A stretch of DNA of 64,000 bases from Anoplopoma fimbria. Lineage: Eukaryota; Chordata; Actinopteri; Perciformes; Anoplopomatidae. Each line of letters opens with the position of its first letter. Position 1 is the stretch's first letter. The stretch lies in assembly GCF_027596085.1 (NCBI RefSeq), contig NC_072469.1, forward strand, positions 15,382,238 to 15,446,237. The letters run 5' to 3'. The notes below the pieces were generated by a model that was not told the origin of the DNA, searched no databases, and was given only the letters and a program-made list of their open reading frames with translations. This document shows, one piece after another, positions 25,953 to 61,328 of this stretch. A program made the position numbers and the translations under genes.

Positions 25953-28900
25953 TTCATCTCAGCAGCTGCTCTGTCAGCAAACTCTCAAACCGGGTAGGGG
26001 GTTGGAGGGGGGTCCACAGCATGGCTAAAGAACTCATCAACAACCCCAGGCGCTGTGCTTGGTGTGTGGGATGATGTGCTGCAGACTCAGCCTCTCACAC
26101 ACACACAAACACATCATCATCATCACGGACCCAACTGTACACACATTAACATGCTTACTGTCTGCATTCATCCAGCAAATGTGCCTGTTACCCACGAGGA
26201 CTGGTATTTTTCTTTTTTTTTAACGGGGGCTAAGATTCTGCAGTGCGAGAGCTCGTTATGGAGAAACTGGAATTTGATTTGTTATGAATGCAAAGCACAC
26301 AGCTAAAAAGCTCTCGGGGTATTTAGTCTCTGGCTATAGGCTTAATGAGTTGTGTGTGTGTGTGCGCTGCACTGATGTGTGCGACCCACGCGTCCAACAT
26401 TTGTGGGTGCGTGCTTGCTTTGCACTTGTCAAAGAGGAGGGCTCTCTCGAAAGTGCAATGCGCTCGTGTGATGGCCACCGGATGGAGGCGGTCGGTCTAA
26501 TTCACTTGCGGAGTCCATGCTAACAAGTCAGCGATGCCACATGCTCGTCCTTGCCCACAGCCCAGTGGGCCAATCTAAAAGCAAACCAATTAGCCAGGCT
26601 CGCTCTGGGTCCATCAACACCACCACCACCCCCACCCCTGAAAAGTCACTCTAAACTTTTTTTTTTTCCCTTCGGAAGGCTTTTGAATGAATGAGGAGTG
26701 TAAAGGGGCCGCGCATTAATAAGCCTGTATCGCTGACATGAAAGACGTCCAGCGAGAAACATCAAATACACAAGGCTAAGCTGCCCTGCCAATTAGCTAG
26801 AATAGCTATTTAGTGACAAATCTTCTCAGCCGCGAATGAAACCACGTCTAATGCACAAGTGAGGAGATGAATGTGCTCCTGATGGATGCGTTAGCATGCG
26901 GAGGGATGCTTTGTGAAAACTTTCTCCACTGCGAGTTTGAAGAAAGCGGCAAACATGAAGGTGTCAGGACTCGCTTAGTGAACCGACTTGACACTGTGCA
27001 GTATTGCAGCAGTTCCACTGCGGGAGCAGCTAATTGGATGGTAATTAATGGAATGGAGGCCGATAAATACCTTTGTGAGCGTGCTTGTCAAGGACATGCA
27101 AGTGACGGGAGGGGAGCTCGAGAGCCGGAGCGCTCACAAGAGAGAGAGAGAGAGAGAAAGCTACAGGACAGACACCTTTTCTTCATCGTGACAGCTAATC
27201 CTCATCCCTTCATCCCTCCCCTCAATTCCTAAATGAAACTACCCCTCCCTCGTCACTCCTCCCCCTTCCACTCCTCTCGCTTCCTCCCCTTATCAGGCCC
27301 CCCTGTCTATTCTCCCCGTGCCCCAACTTCACTTGTTTCCATGGAAACACAGGATAAAAAGAGTTACTTCCCGATTAAATCAAAGATTTTCTGAAGTGCC
27401 GAAAATATTACAAGCTCTTTTTGAATCGTGTTCCTCGAGTTCAGGATGATACTCTATTTTCTCCCTCCAGATAGCGCATGTGTGTCCCTTTATTCACTGT
27501 AAGAAAAGAGAAGAAAATAAAAGACAAGCAGCACAGCTTATTCGCTCACTGGAGCAAACTACAAGACCTGTCTGTCTCTATGGGACCAATGAAGTTGACA
27601 GCTTTTCTTTCTTCCTGCTTTTTTTTGTTTTTTACTCTTTATTTCAAAGCTTTGTAGATGTCCCACAAATCTGCTTAGCCAGACTGTCAGCCAGCATCGT
27701 GGAGGTCCAGAGGAGAATTTTGTGCATAAAAGAAATATCCAAGCTAGGAACAGAACAAACCCTGAAAAAAAAGGGATTCTTGTGTAGTTGCTGTAGGATA
27801 CTGCAGACTGATAAGGTTGCCTTATATCTTCAGACATACTGTAGGTTACTGTAAACTGTGTTGTCTTCAGCCGCTGTCTCTTTGATCATGATTACCACCC
27901 CAGTGCACCACAATGCATAGCTGGAAGCGTCAGCTCACTTATCTTAAGTAAACAGTGGCTTTCTGCTTTGGTGCCGAGCTTGCTAGCCGGCAGGCAAATG
28001 AGAAGAGCAAATGACTTCACTTAGCCAACCACTTACCACTAACACCGGTGTCTGAGATGTTTGCTGGAAGTTCAAATTATATATAAAGACAATGACAGGG
28101 AAATAATCATATACTACATGCAGAAGATGCATGCATCAGCAGAACGGTTGGTTAAAGTTCAACTAAGATTTGAGTTCTTCTGACTTATTGTTGTAAGAAA
28201 TATAAGCTATGATCACACTGCAGCTGCAAAATCTCTCCGTTATTTATTTAAAACTCATTTTGGACATTTTTGTGGAAACTGCGTCCAAGCTTCAAGCCTC
28301 GAGTAGTGGACCGATGCCATGCCATTGTTCCAACAGCCCATACAACCCCAATAGACCGAAGGCCCATTTTGTCTGACAGACGGTTATTCCGAAAACAAAC
28401 TCTCATTGCTTCGATGATATACACTGTCCCAGAAACAAGCAAAAGCACATGGCTAATTATTATGCAGAGTGACTTCATCACCTTCCCAGGAGCGATATTT
28501 TTCCCTACTATGGCGAAGGCATGAATCATAACCAGTTCTTTTGAATTTTGTTTTATCTTTCTATGTTTGACCAAACCTAGTTTTTATTCCATTTTTTATG
28601 TATGATGTTCTTTTAAAATTTTTGGTTTCATTATTAGCTATCTTTGCACTTATATTTACGGTGTTGTAGTTTGTAAGGCACCTTGTAACTCTGGTATTGA
28701 AAAGCTGTTTTTTTTATTATAATAATTATTATTATTAATGTACTGATAGTGAGTAAAGCCATATGAATGTATAACATTCAGAATGTTTGTATTCCTCTTG
28801 GCAAGTCGAAGCTAGTAAGCCCAGCTTGCTCAAGTTAGCATTGAGTCCCACTAGACTGTACTTCTCGTTCATTCTACATCAAAACATGCTGAGCTGGGCA

Positions 28901-31900
28901 CTAAGATTAGTGTTTTTTTTCATCTGATGAATTTGGACATGGGTATATTTGCTGTAACCTGATTTGCGTAGGCAGCGTGAACATATAAGTAGGGTTATGT
29001 GCTTTATACCATCTGATTCAAATAGAAAAATAACTTTTGCTTGAAAATGTCTTCACCACTAACTCCAATGCTCCCTGAAGGAAAATAAGCATCTACAAAA
29101 AATGAGAGTATAACATCATATCCAGTCTCCTAGAACCTCAAGGACAGACACATCTACAAAAGACAATAAAAATGCATGTGGAAAAGCAGAAGATGAGCGT
29201 AAGGAAACAAAGAAAAGGAGCTATCTGCCTCTGTAAATGGAAGACATGGTCACTGAAGAAGAAAACAAGACAGCGGTGAAGAAGACGAGGAAAACAACAT
29301 AATCAATGAACGTTGGATAGATTCAGAAAGCATTTCTAGATCATGCCCACGAATCCAAACCAAGGACACCAATGCTTCAGGGAGAATATATATATTTATA
29401 TATATCAGATTCAGAAAACAGCATTGAAATGAATTATGTATTCCTTGTTGTAGATAGCAGAGCTGTTACATTTGAACTGGGAAGTTGGAAATACCACATT
29501 AACCCTGACATCCAAATACAAGATGGCTGCTCCAGGCATCAACCGAAGTGAAAGCTGTAGTAATATTCTGTTGATTTGCATTTCTGCCTTATTAGTGTTT
29601 CTTTAAATCAGTCACAACACTGTCCCAAAGGCTAACTGGTAATGCTAACTTTTCCAAGTCTGTGTACTGGAAAGCGGTTAACTTGGGTGGTTTATGGAAC
29701 ACACCATCGGACACGCGATAAGCTAATCCCAGCTGTTGCTGCCAGTAGCTGACCTCCAATATGGCTTCAAGAGAGTGCTTTTTCGTACGTCACCTCAAAC
29801 CCTTTCCATGGAAACGACTGTCAGCTGTCCCTCTTGCTCAGTGCCGATCCGTGACAAGAGATCCATAGTGACACCAGTGGCACGTAAAGCTTTTACCAGC
29901 AGCAGGCTGAGCGTGTCCCTCCTTCACACATGGCCGAGTCCTGAAGGAGATAAAAGTGCGAGTTATACCTGACTGGGGACAGGCATGTATGCATGTGCAA
30001 GGGCACACGTGTGCACACACACAAAAACACACACACACAATTACTAAGAAAGTGGTGTCTTAATCCCGGGAGAGAAGCTGGAGTCTGGACATCAGCCTTA
30101 ACAAGAGAAAGCACGCTCCATCAGTCCACAAGGGGAGCATTTAAGTAGGAGCAGTCCACCTCACTCTGCGTCAAACTTGTCCGGTGGAATTTTGTCTTCC
30201 CCGAACAATAAGTTTAATGGACGTTTTTTCCTCCGTACTGTATCCCCTTCAAGTGCAGAAAACATAGTTGAGTAGAAAAAACTTCAATAAGGGCGCGATT
30301 AAATGCTGCAGGACTTATACATTTTTTATGCATGTTAACAGGGTTGTATAACTCTCGTCCTCTCTCTTCGTGGCTCTATTGTACTCCCATTGCTCAGAGC
30401 AATAGCATGCTTCAGGGAGAAAGGATTTTGCAGATTGGGTTATATTATTCTGCCTATGCCATACCCCCCCCCCCCCCATACTGTACAGTGGTGCAGTGCT
30501 ACCACCCAACAGAGAATGATTTATGAGGTACAAGCTCACCAAATTGCACCTAATGAATTGTATTGCCACCGAGTGCATTTAACACCCCCTTTCATTTTAC
30601 TGCCTTTGTTAAACATGGGTTAACTGCCACAGGAATACCAATCAATGCTGAAATGGTTAATGAGTAAAAGGTGTGAAATGGAGAATATGAAAGATTGATT
30701 TGCCCTGAGTGGGATTTATGGTGTGTGTGTGTTCTCACACCGAGCCTACAGATTAACCCCATGCTCTGTGCTACTGTGTTGGTGGAGGTCGAGGTTCATG
30801 TTCCATGTGTTCAGTCTGCGGCCCAGGAGGACGGTGTGTAAGCACATCCCACACATCTGTCTGCATGTCTCAGATCAGCCTGGACCTCCTTCCCCCTGTG
30901 ACTGATCGAGGGGCATAAATTTTAGTACAGCATACACCTGCATCAGACCGGCGAATTGGGCTGAGCTTGAGGCAGAGGGGGGGTCAGCGTTCCGTAAATA
31001 CCTTATTGCTCTTGTTAACGTGTCAAGGCTTTTTAAATGGATCGACAAACGGCCCACCTGGGAGTCATGGGAAAGAGAAAGGGAGTGGGTGGTAGGGGAG
31101 GGGATTTTTTTTATTTTTTATAAACGAACGCAACCCATCCGCGCCCGTCGTTATTTTTACAAGTCTTTACGACTCAATTTAGCGGATGGGAAATAAAACA
31201 AGCAGGGTGTCGGAGCTCCTGGGGCTGAGATGAGTTAGTGGGGCTCCCCGAGCTGTCAGAGAGCTCGGCGTGGCGGTGAGGGGGGTTGGGGATCAGATGG
31301 AGGGATGAGGAAGGGGGGGGGGGGGGCAGAGCCGCCCTAATCAAGCAAGTTTATTCAGATCGACGTCAGTCTTTAACTTCGCTTCACATCTCAGCGACTT
31401 GAAGTCTTTCAGTGTTATTTGGCATGGGGTCTGCATGTAAATCTAACATACCACAGCATGTACCATTCACTTCTAAATGCTTTTAATTCTCCAGTGGAAT
31501 AAGACAGGCCTCTGTCCTTTGATAAAAATGATTGACACATTTTTCTTCAGTTTTCATATTGCATTCAGGTGGCTGAACTGCTCCACATGCTGTTATTATT
31601 GCACGCTGATATTGGCTTTTTCCAGCACGCTCTGATAGCGCCGCGTTAATGGCACTGTCTCCCCCTCAGAAAGGCCCCCTCTTCTTCTTCCATTCGCTGT
31701 TACTTCAGACCAATTGGGAGCGGGCGTGCGGGTGGAAGGGAGGTAGAGGGTCGGTAATTAAAATTCTGTTCAGCATGACAACGCTGTTTCATGCCTCATT
31801 TTTTTGGGGGGGGTCGTACGTGGGGTGAATGCAGGATGAGCGCATCAGAGGCATTATTAGGTGAGCAGACGCTGCTGGTATGTGCTAAAAGAAAAGTGCA

Positions 31901-33649
31901 CGCCGTGCTACATCCAACGCTCAGGTGGAAAACAGACGCGCAACGCTGCAAAGCTTATCGGCAACACGGCTGCATGTGTTACCATTGGTAACAGCAGGGG
32001 CTTTAATGGTTTTAATGTGCGTTTTAAAAGAAAAAAAAGAAGGGCTTTGTATTCACTCCGTCCCTCGCTGACAACTGCAAACTTGTTTATGTGTGTGAGA
32101 ACATGCATTTATGTGTGTGCAGCACACACTTGCACAGCATGCCTCCATGTGCCGATTCTGTGATGTGTTTACTCATTGAAAGGAGGGTTGGAGGGGGGGG
32201 GGGGCAACACTGAGCCTCATGGGATGCCGTCCACGGGGCTTGTCAACTACTGTCACTCAGTCGTCTCCCACCCCCTCAACCATCCCCATATCTCATACTC
32301 CCCCGCTTCGATCCCCCTGCAAAACAAAGACAGCGGCAGCCACAGCAGCTGCATCCAAAGGGACCATCGCTCCACCAGTATTTAACCTCTTCTACAGCTT
32401 CTTTCTGTCTCACTCGCTTTCCTTTCTCTCTCTCTCTCTCTCCCTCTTCCCTCCCTCCTGCTCCTCTCCGGCGCTCCTTCATCAAAGCATTTCTGGCTAT
32501 TTTGTTTCCCAGCTCTACAGAGAGTTATTGCTCATGACAACGATCACGGTCGTTTATTTTCTCCTCGTGTATGCACGCCGGGCTAGTATTACCCTATGAT
32601 ATTCAAGCGCTCTCTATTAAATATGCATGAACCCTGGAGATGAAAATTAATTTTGGGAATGTTCTCTCGCCTCGCTCTCCCTCTTGAATGTTCAAATATG
32701 CCTTCATCTGCCTTTGTGTCAAGCCGCAAGTTCATTATTTCATTCACCGGTGATGGTGTAGCATAACACAATATGCGAAGGGGTACAGCGGTGTTGTGAT
32801 GTAGATCTTGTGAAAGCATAAAGGGGCAACGAAAACAACTCCGACCAAAACGCACGTCGCAGGGAGCGAGTTTTTCACAGATTTACCAAGTTTTTAGCAA
32901 GTTTGCCCTGAGCTCTTATCCCACCCATGAATATTTAGGGCCATATAACGGGGAAAATAATACATTGAATTATGCATGTATGAAGCGATGGAAATCTGCA
33001 GTAGGACACTGCAACACTTTTTTCTGCAACATGATCCTCTTCGCTCATTCCTGCTGATCCGTGCCCCGGACAACCCTCAGACTCCAGACTTGAGCGTGTA
33101 CGTGGGGGCTGTTACAGCGCTGCCGTCTCACGCTGCACAGTAGATTACAGTACTCTCCTCAGTGAAGACTGTGTGGAAGCGTGAAAAACATCAAACGCAT
33201 GGCAGACACAAACGGGCTGGTTGAGCAGGTTGTGTAGGAGGTGAAGCCAACGCGAGTTGAAGGATAAAAACAAGAACTGCTTTAAGAAATAAAACACAGG
33301 GGTGAAGAGATGTTCTCTGAATTGCCTCGCCAAGATGTTGTTGACTTACAGATGTACTGCCAGAGTGATGCCATCTTCAACTATTGGTTTTAATTCTGTC
33401 AGACATTTTTAGATTCATTTTCAGTCCTGATATCAACAGTCTTTGCAAGTTTTAGTCATGTTTAGTCAGCTTCACCCTTTGAAGTTGATTAAAATCTCTT
33501 CTATGTCAAAGAATTTTTTTATTTTTTTTGTCAACACCAAAAACAAGCATTTTGGTCAAATTGATTTTAAGTTAAAATAACTGCAATTGGAAATTGGCCA
33601 CAAAATGACTGACGTATGAGTAAAAAATGCAGCTTTGCTAAGAGGGTGC

Positions 33650-33900
33650 CATTACAATTCGAGAAATATGCTTACGTGCTTTCTTGCCGAGAGTTAGATG
33701 AAAAGATTGATACCACTCTTGTGTCTGTATGGTAAATGTGTAGTTGGAGCCAGTAGCAGGGCTTGGTTAGCTTAGCATAAAGACTGGAAACAATCATAAT
33801 GCCCAGTTCTGCCCGAGGTAACAAACTCCGCCTACCAGCACCTCTCAAGCTCACTAATTAGGATGTTAATCTGTACAAAAACTGAGGCATAAAAACAACG
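33650..33900 (+). repeat. dispersed fish repeat
   Basis: Contains GAGAAATATGCTTACGTGCT, then GCCGAGAGTTAGATGAAAAG, TAGCTTAGCATAAAGACTGG, ACCAGCACCTCTCAAGCTCA and CTAATTA. This sequence series recurs in many percomorph genomes as a short interspersed element. No coding potential. Confidence 0.6.
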
Positions 33901-34630
33901 ACTGGTTGTTTGCTACACTTAAAATATAGAGATTTTGTTAGACCTGAACAAGATTTCAGTAAACTGAATTTGTGGCCTCTTGGGTGCAACAGAAACATAG
34001 CTGTGAACATAACAAAGTCCAATTTTCAATCTTCTTCTAACTCTGTTTTTGGTCTCAACCAACTCCTGTGGGAAATATGGGGCTTATTTAATACTGTTTT
34101 GTGTCAGTTTTAAGAGTTTTTTTGTTTAAAAATAATGCTATAGGACCTGCAAGAGAGAACCACAATAGTAAAATAGCGGGCTGCAAGACGAGAACAATAA
34201 GCTGAAAGTCGCTATGAAACAAGTGATCACAAATATCCATATGATCCATTGTTAACAAGAGTATGCTGATTATGGCAGCCTTAAAGTTCCTATTTTTTTG
34301 TCTGTATGTAGATTTAGTCACAGTTTTTGTTTGACTGTTGCATTTGTGACCTCCTCCTCGTGGAGGAAAAAAAAGGCTTTTTCGAATATATTTCTTCTAA
34401 ATTTGGTGCTTGGAAAATCAACACCATGCACTATTGTATTTTAGTGATTCAATGTGACACCAGAAGGTTTCTGTCACCAGGAAAAGCTGACCGTTCAGTT
34501 GAGGGGGAAGCTTTGGGCTGCTCCACACCAGCCCCTTATGGCCTGCATTCACTCACACTGACTCCATCTGCATAACTGCATATTTCATGAGCTCTGGTCA
34601 ATGCCCAATCCATACTGTATAGGCCTCTCT

Positions 34631-34634
34631 GTGT

Positions 34635-34702
<68 letters not shown>
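34631..34702 (+). repeat. (GT)n microsatellite
   Basis: 72 nt of GT with one TAT interruption near 34638-34641. Confidence 0.95.
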
Positions 34703-34704
<2 letters not shown>

Positions 34705-35106
34705 CTCTGCATGTTATTTTCCGTTCTCACACTACCTATTATGTCTCACCGTGTCTTGCATTAATGTTTTTGTGTCTATCCATGTGAGGGCATGTTTTAT
34801 ATATCTGTGTTGTTGCGCACTCACCTGTTTAGGACACAATCTGTAATAGACTAATCTTCCAGGTCAGCGATTAAGTGGTCCCTCTTTCGCTTTGCTACGA
34901 ATTAGCGCTCTCACTTGAATCTCTTCATCACCTTCATGGTCCCTACTAGTGGCACCTTGTTTAAACCCGGTCAATATTAGCAAAGAGGGATGTGCGGGTA
35001 GTTGGTAAGATTGCCACTGCAGTTCTTATCAGGTAAAGTGGTTTTTGATTAGTGTTAATGGCTGCGCCTAAATAGCCTTCAGCTTTTCCACTGGCTACAC
35101 CTGCTA

Positions 35107-35160
35107 TGTGTGTGTGTATGTGTGTGTGTGTGTGTGTTTTTTTTTTGTGTGTGTGTTTGT
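35107..35160 (+). repeat. (TG)n / T-run / (TG)n
   Basis: Two TG tracts separated by a run of nine or more T. Confidence 0.85.
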
Positions 35161-35569
35161 GCTGCTCCGCTCAAGGGCATGCAAGCAATTCATCAAGTTG
35201 AAAAAAGCTATTTCCGCTGTGCAGTGATGAACAGGTTTTATGTCTAAGGCTGCTCCCTAAACTATAACCTTTGCACCTTTGTCTGGGTTGCTTCTAGCAA
35301 TTTTGAGAATGCTGCTGTGTCTCCCTGCAGCCAACGGCAGAGGAGTTTCAGCACCACTGCGATGGCAGTAAGAATGAGGCTTTTCTTGTTGTGCATACTC
35401 CAGACGCGATCCACACTCGTGTCCCAGGTGCCGCCGTCTCTCTTTCTCTGTCTCGCACGACCACACATAGACCTACACACTAAGCTCTGAACCATTCCTT
35501 ACAGGGGCTTCCCTACTCTGATAACTCTGAAACCCCCCCTATTTCATCGGACCAAGGTTCGTCTGTTTG

Positions 35570-35870
35570 GTCCAAACTGTGGTACAAGGGAGGTTTCACA
35601 CCTTTTCATTTTGGTTTGTATCAAACTAAACAAAAATATCTGGCCTTTAAGGACCAGTGTGTATGATATGTCAGAAAACTAGGGTGGCCTTCGGGTAATG
35701 TAAAAATCAAGCGGCAAACTCCAGTGATGAGCAAAGAAGACAAAGCGAAAGTGCCTCAAATAGCCACTTGGGGCTGTCTCCAAGGGAGCGTCAATCTCCA
35801 TAGACCCTGGTGGAAAAATCCCCAACTTTACATCTGAAACAAATAGCCTTGTACAAGAAACATTTTAGGT
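35570..35870 (+). repeat. dispersed fish repeat next to the minisatellite
   Basis: Contains TTTAAGGACCAGTGTGTATG, then CAAATAGCCACTTGGGGCTG and CGTCAATCTCCATAGACCC. This matches a teleost interspersed repeat I recognise. It abuts the 42-bp minisatellite. Confidence 0.5.
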
Positions 35871-35919
35871 CTGTAAAGATACCAAGTCGCTAGCTGCTAG
35901 TTGTCTGCTCTGCTGGATC

Positions 35920-36515
35920 TAGAGAAAACATGATTAAATGCTCCCTCTAGGGTACCCTTCCAGAAGAGAAAAACATGATATTGCTTTAAAGATAAAGTAG
36001 CTTCTTTGATGCCCTTCCAGTGGAGAAAACATGATGAAGTGGCTTCTTTGATGCTGTTTCAGTGGAGAAAACATGATGAGGTGGCACCGTGGATTCGCTT
36101 CCAGTGGAGAAAACATGTTTGAGTGCCTTCTTTGGTGCCCTTCCAGTGGAGAAAACATGATGAGGTGGCTTCTTGGATTCCCTTCCAGTGGAAAAAACAT
36201 TATTAAGGGCCTTCTATGGTGCCCTTCTAGTGGAGAAAACATGATGAAGTGGCTTCTTGGTGCCCTTCCAAAAGAGAAAACATAATAAAGTGCCCTCCAT
36301 GGTGCCCTTCCAGTGGAGAAAACATGATGAAATGGCATCTAAGTTCTCTTCTACAAGCTAGATAAAGTGCCTTTATGGTGCCAGATCAGTGAAAAACATG
36401 ATAAAGGCCCTTCTAGGGTACCCTTCAAGTAGAGAAAACAAACTGTAGTGCAGTAATGGGTGCCCTTAAATTGAAAAAGTGTGATTCAGTGCCATATAGG
36501 ACGCCCTACAAGCTT
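35920..36515 (+). repeat. 42-bp minisatellite
   Basis: Tandem units of the form CCCTTCCAGTGGAGAAAACA followed by TGATGAAGTGGCTTCTTTGG-like sequence. The CAG of CCAGTGG falls at 36018, 36060, 36102, 36144, 36186, 36228, 36269 and 36311, a period of 42 with one 41. Units decay at both ends; about 13 copies in total. Because 42 is a multiple of 3, several frames stay open on both strands. Confidence 0.9.
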
Positions 36516-40059
<3,544 letters not shown>

Positions 40060-40380
40060 TCATACTCAGGCCCATTGTGTCCACAGCCGAGTTGGAAATG
40101 ATTATTCAAGCATTCATTTCCTCCCGTCTTGACAAATGCAATTCTCTTTTTACCTGCCTCAGCAAGACTTCTGGACCAACTACAAGTGGTCCAGAATGCT
40201 GCTGCCAAGATTTTAGGTTTATTGGTTGTTCCTCGCTGCAGGCTTAAGACAGCAAGAAGACTGGGCTTTAGAACTCTCTCTCTCTCTCTCTCTGGTCTTA
40301 AGATCTGTGGACACTTTTAGAAAGCAGCTTCAAGACTCGTTTGTTTCGACTTGCTTTTGTTCAGGTGGCTTCTGTGTTTT
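40060..40380 (+). mobile_element. LINE reverse-transcriptase C-terminal remnant
   Basis: Encodes SSRLDKCNSLFTCLS then LDQLQVVQNAAAKIL, the thumb-region motif seen in L2/CR1/Rex-type LINEs. After an internal deletion and frame changes it continues with VDTFRKQL and, in another frame, KTRLFRLAFVQ. A (CT)n run (about 40278-40294) sits inside. Not a functional gene. It lies just past the pfkp 3' end in the opposite orientation. Confidence 0.72.
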
Positions 40381-40653
40381 TAGCTTGATGTCTGCATTTC
40401 ATGTCTGTTGCTTTGTCTTTTTGTTCTTTTTGAAGCTCTTGGTGCTATATCATTTCACCAACTATTGTTATATATCTTTAGTGAAGAGCTGGAACGAGTT
40501 AAAGATATTTTATATTCTTAGAGTGGAATACAATGAATTTTCAAACTTTAAAGCTTCTTAAAGGGAAATACAAATGAAAAAAGGGGATGTTCGGGGGTTG
40601 AATAAATAAATCCAGTGACACTTATCAATAGTTTACACTTCTCAAGTCTGAAT

Positions 40654-40659
40654 TTTATT
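40654..40659 (-). terminator. candidate poly(A) signal of pfkp
   Basis: TTTATT on the plus strand reads AATAAA on the minus strand about 800 nt past the stop codon at 41453. I saw no other minus-strand AATAAA between the stop and this point. It implies a 3' UTR of about 0.8 kb that contains the long TG repeat at 40931-41044. Confidence 0.5.
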
Positions 40660-40928
40660 CAGTGGGAAACATTAGTCTCTTACACATCTAACTTGTTGGT
40701 GCAATATGACAGACAGCTACCCAGCACAGTACTGCCTACAGTTAATTAATATATATCCATGTTGACAAGCAAAATAATAAACATTGTTAAAAAGATAAAT
40801 ATTAGTTTCAGTGTAAAGCACAGCACCCAGTTCTCTCGACTACCAGCAGTAGAACTGTATTGCATCAGTCTCACATAAATATGCTGAACCTCACACTGAG
40901 TCTAGGCAGACGGACAGACGCAGACGCA

Positions 40929-41047
<119 letters not shown>

Positions 41048-41452
41048 TATTAGAGCAGATACATACAGTGTCTATTCTGTCCTCGTGCAGCTCTGGGCTC
41101 AGAGCCTGCCTACGCAACCAGAGACAGAGAAAGTGCAATTTTAAAACAGCGGTGACACTAAACATCCAGGGCGACAAGGACACACAGGATGCATGGCAGG
41201 ACAGCTGTGTGCAAGAGCGCGCACGTGTGTGTGTGTTTGATATCAGAAGCACTGCAGAGGCTAGTTTACAGTTCATGACATTGAAGGAAATGACACAGAC
41301 AGGAAATTAATACTGTATGCGGCCAAACAGTGACGGCTGTTGACGTTGTTACTGAAGCTCTTTTTTTTTAGGACACACACACACCGAACACCTCGAGAAC
41401 CTTTGATCCTGCACACAGACTGGACTTTGCAGGCCACCGTGTCTTCTGGCCT

Positions 41453-59737
<18,285 letters not shown>

Positions 59738-60060
59738 TTTCACAGCAGCTCGGTGTATGTCCCAGTCCAAGCGAAGAAAAACAATACAACGGGGACCGCA
59801 ACTGTATAAAAGTGTGCTAAAATGATGAAGGGCAATACTCGTCCGCCCCCTGCCTCTACCTCTGTATGCCCGCTGCGCTCTCCTTCTGCCTGTTCCGCAT
59901 CGATTCGTCGATTTGCCTAGACTGACCGTGGGAAGAGTGATTGACATTGCCGTGAGCCAACCAGATCTCGGCTTAAGAGGCCTTCCTTTAATGTCCAACC
60001 AATGGGAAGAGACGTAGATGATATGTGGGCGGGGCAGACAGCAGGAGGATGCCAATGTGG
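59738..60060 (-). promoter_or_regulatory. pfkp 5' UTR and candidate proximal promoter
   Basis: Sequence directly upstream of the pfkp start codon. It contains a GC box (GGGCGGGG, 60027-60034 as read on the plus strand) and a CCAAT motif at 59999-60003 as read on the plus strand, about 260-290 bp upstream of the ATG. CpGs are denser here than in most introns. I see no TATA box on the minus strand, as expected for a housekeeping gene. The transcription start is not determinable from sequence. Confidence 0.55.
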
Positions 60061-61278
60061 ATCCCCGTTCTCAGGGATATTGTTGAGGGCGTTAAACTGA
60101 CCTTAACTCAGTTTATTTTACTCAGTTCCTCTTAGGTAGTACAAAATACGTTCACTGGAAGCAGGCGGAAGCAGGCCACAATACATTGCAAGAAGTTAAA
60201 TGGAATAGTTCCACACGGAAACTTTGTTACATGCAGTGTGCACATTGTTATCAATTATTTAGCCGTCTCTTTTAAACCAGTAGTGCTGGAGTAGAGTGAT
60301 TATCACAGCCTGCCCTAAAAGTTTTACCATTGATCCATGTAAAAAGTGTGTAATAAAGCAAACTATAAAATATTATTAGTATTATTATTAATAGTAGGAG
60401 TAGTATTAGTAGTAGCAATAGTAGTAATATTGGTTTTATTTTTTTTTTTATAAATGCTGTTATAATTCCTGAACATACTTAATCTTGGGCATGTTGACTT
60501 ATAGTAATTGTGTTAGTTTTGCAAATCTGTATTTCTGTGTTTCTACCGTGGGATGTTTATTCTCACTTTTTTCCCCCTCTCTTTTTATTCTTGTATAGTT
60601 TACTGATGCAGTTGCCCATTAGTATCAGACAGGGTTTCTTTTTCACTTATCCCAGTTTGCAGCATAGATGTAGTTTGAAAAAAAAGCTTGACACTTTTCT
60701 GATATCAAAATGTAATATTTGTTGTTTTCCTTATCATTTCTCTTTGAAGGTCACAATCCCCAACCTCTACTTAGAACTGCATTACTGAAACAGCACACTG
60801 CAGCCTTTTTAATATATGACTGATTTGAAGGAGTATCATTAAAATCAGGCCAAAAACCCTTTGGCTGAATCTGACTTCCACTTTACCAAAAGCTGAGATA
60901 TTAAGAGAGCCAACCATTGATTATTGTTTGTGCATGACAATATCTGCTGTGTTTGTGTGCGTATGCTGTTAGTTTGGACTTATCGCCTTAGTATACAATA
61001 CATTTGCTTAAGATCCCCGCTGACAAACATGAAGCATGCAATTAACTCGGATATCTGTATTAAATTTAGATTATCTCTCACTGTCGCCATCCAGTGGCAG
61101 GAAGAACAAATAACAGGCCCAATGTCATTAAATTTAGGTGCATTAACCAAAACCACTTGTCTTGAATTAAATTGAAATAGTATTTACTACCTTATCCAAT
61201 ACATTTTTATTAAAACACGATAGTGTTATGTAGGCTCTAGGAAGAGGTCTGTTTAGTAGTTCCCTTCAAAAGGGAGTT

Positions 61279-61328
<50 letters not shown>

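Noticed and set aside
26867..27232. 121-codon plus-strand frame
   Set aside because: No protein family resemblance; its C-terminal part is a GA-rich low-complexity run and there is no splice or codon-bias support.
28248..28574. Open frames on both strands (108 and 84 codons)
   Set aside because: Sequence looks like an old dispersed repeat; the translations match no family I know.
35934..36338. 134-codon minus-strand frame as a repeat-protein gene
   Set aside because: It is wholly made of the 42-bp minisatellite; openness follows from the period. No promoter, splice site or homology.
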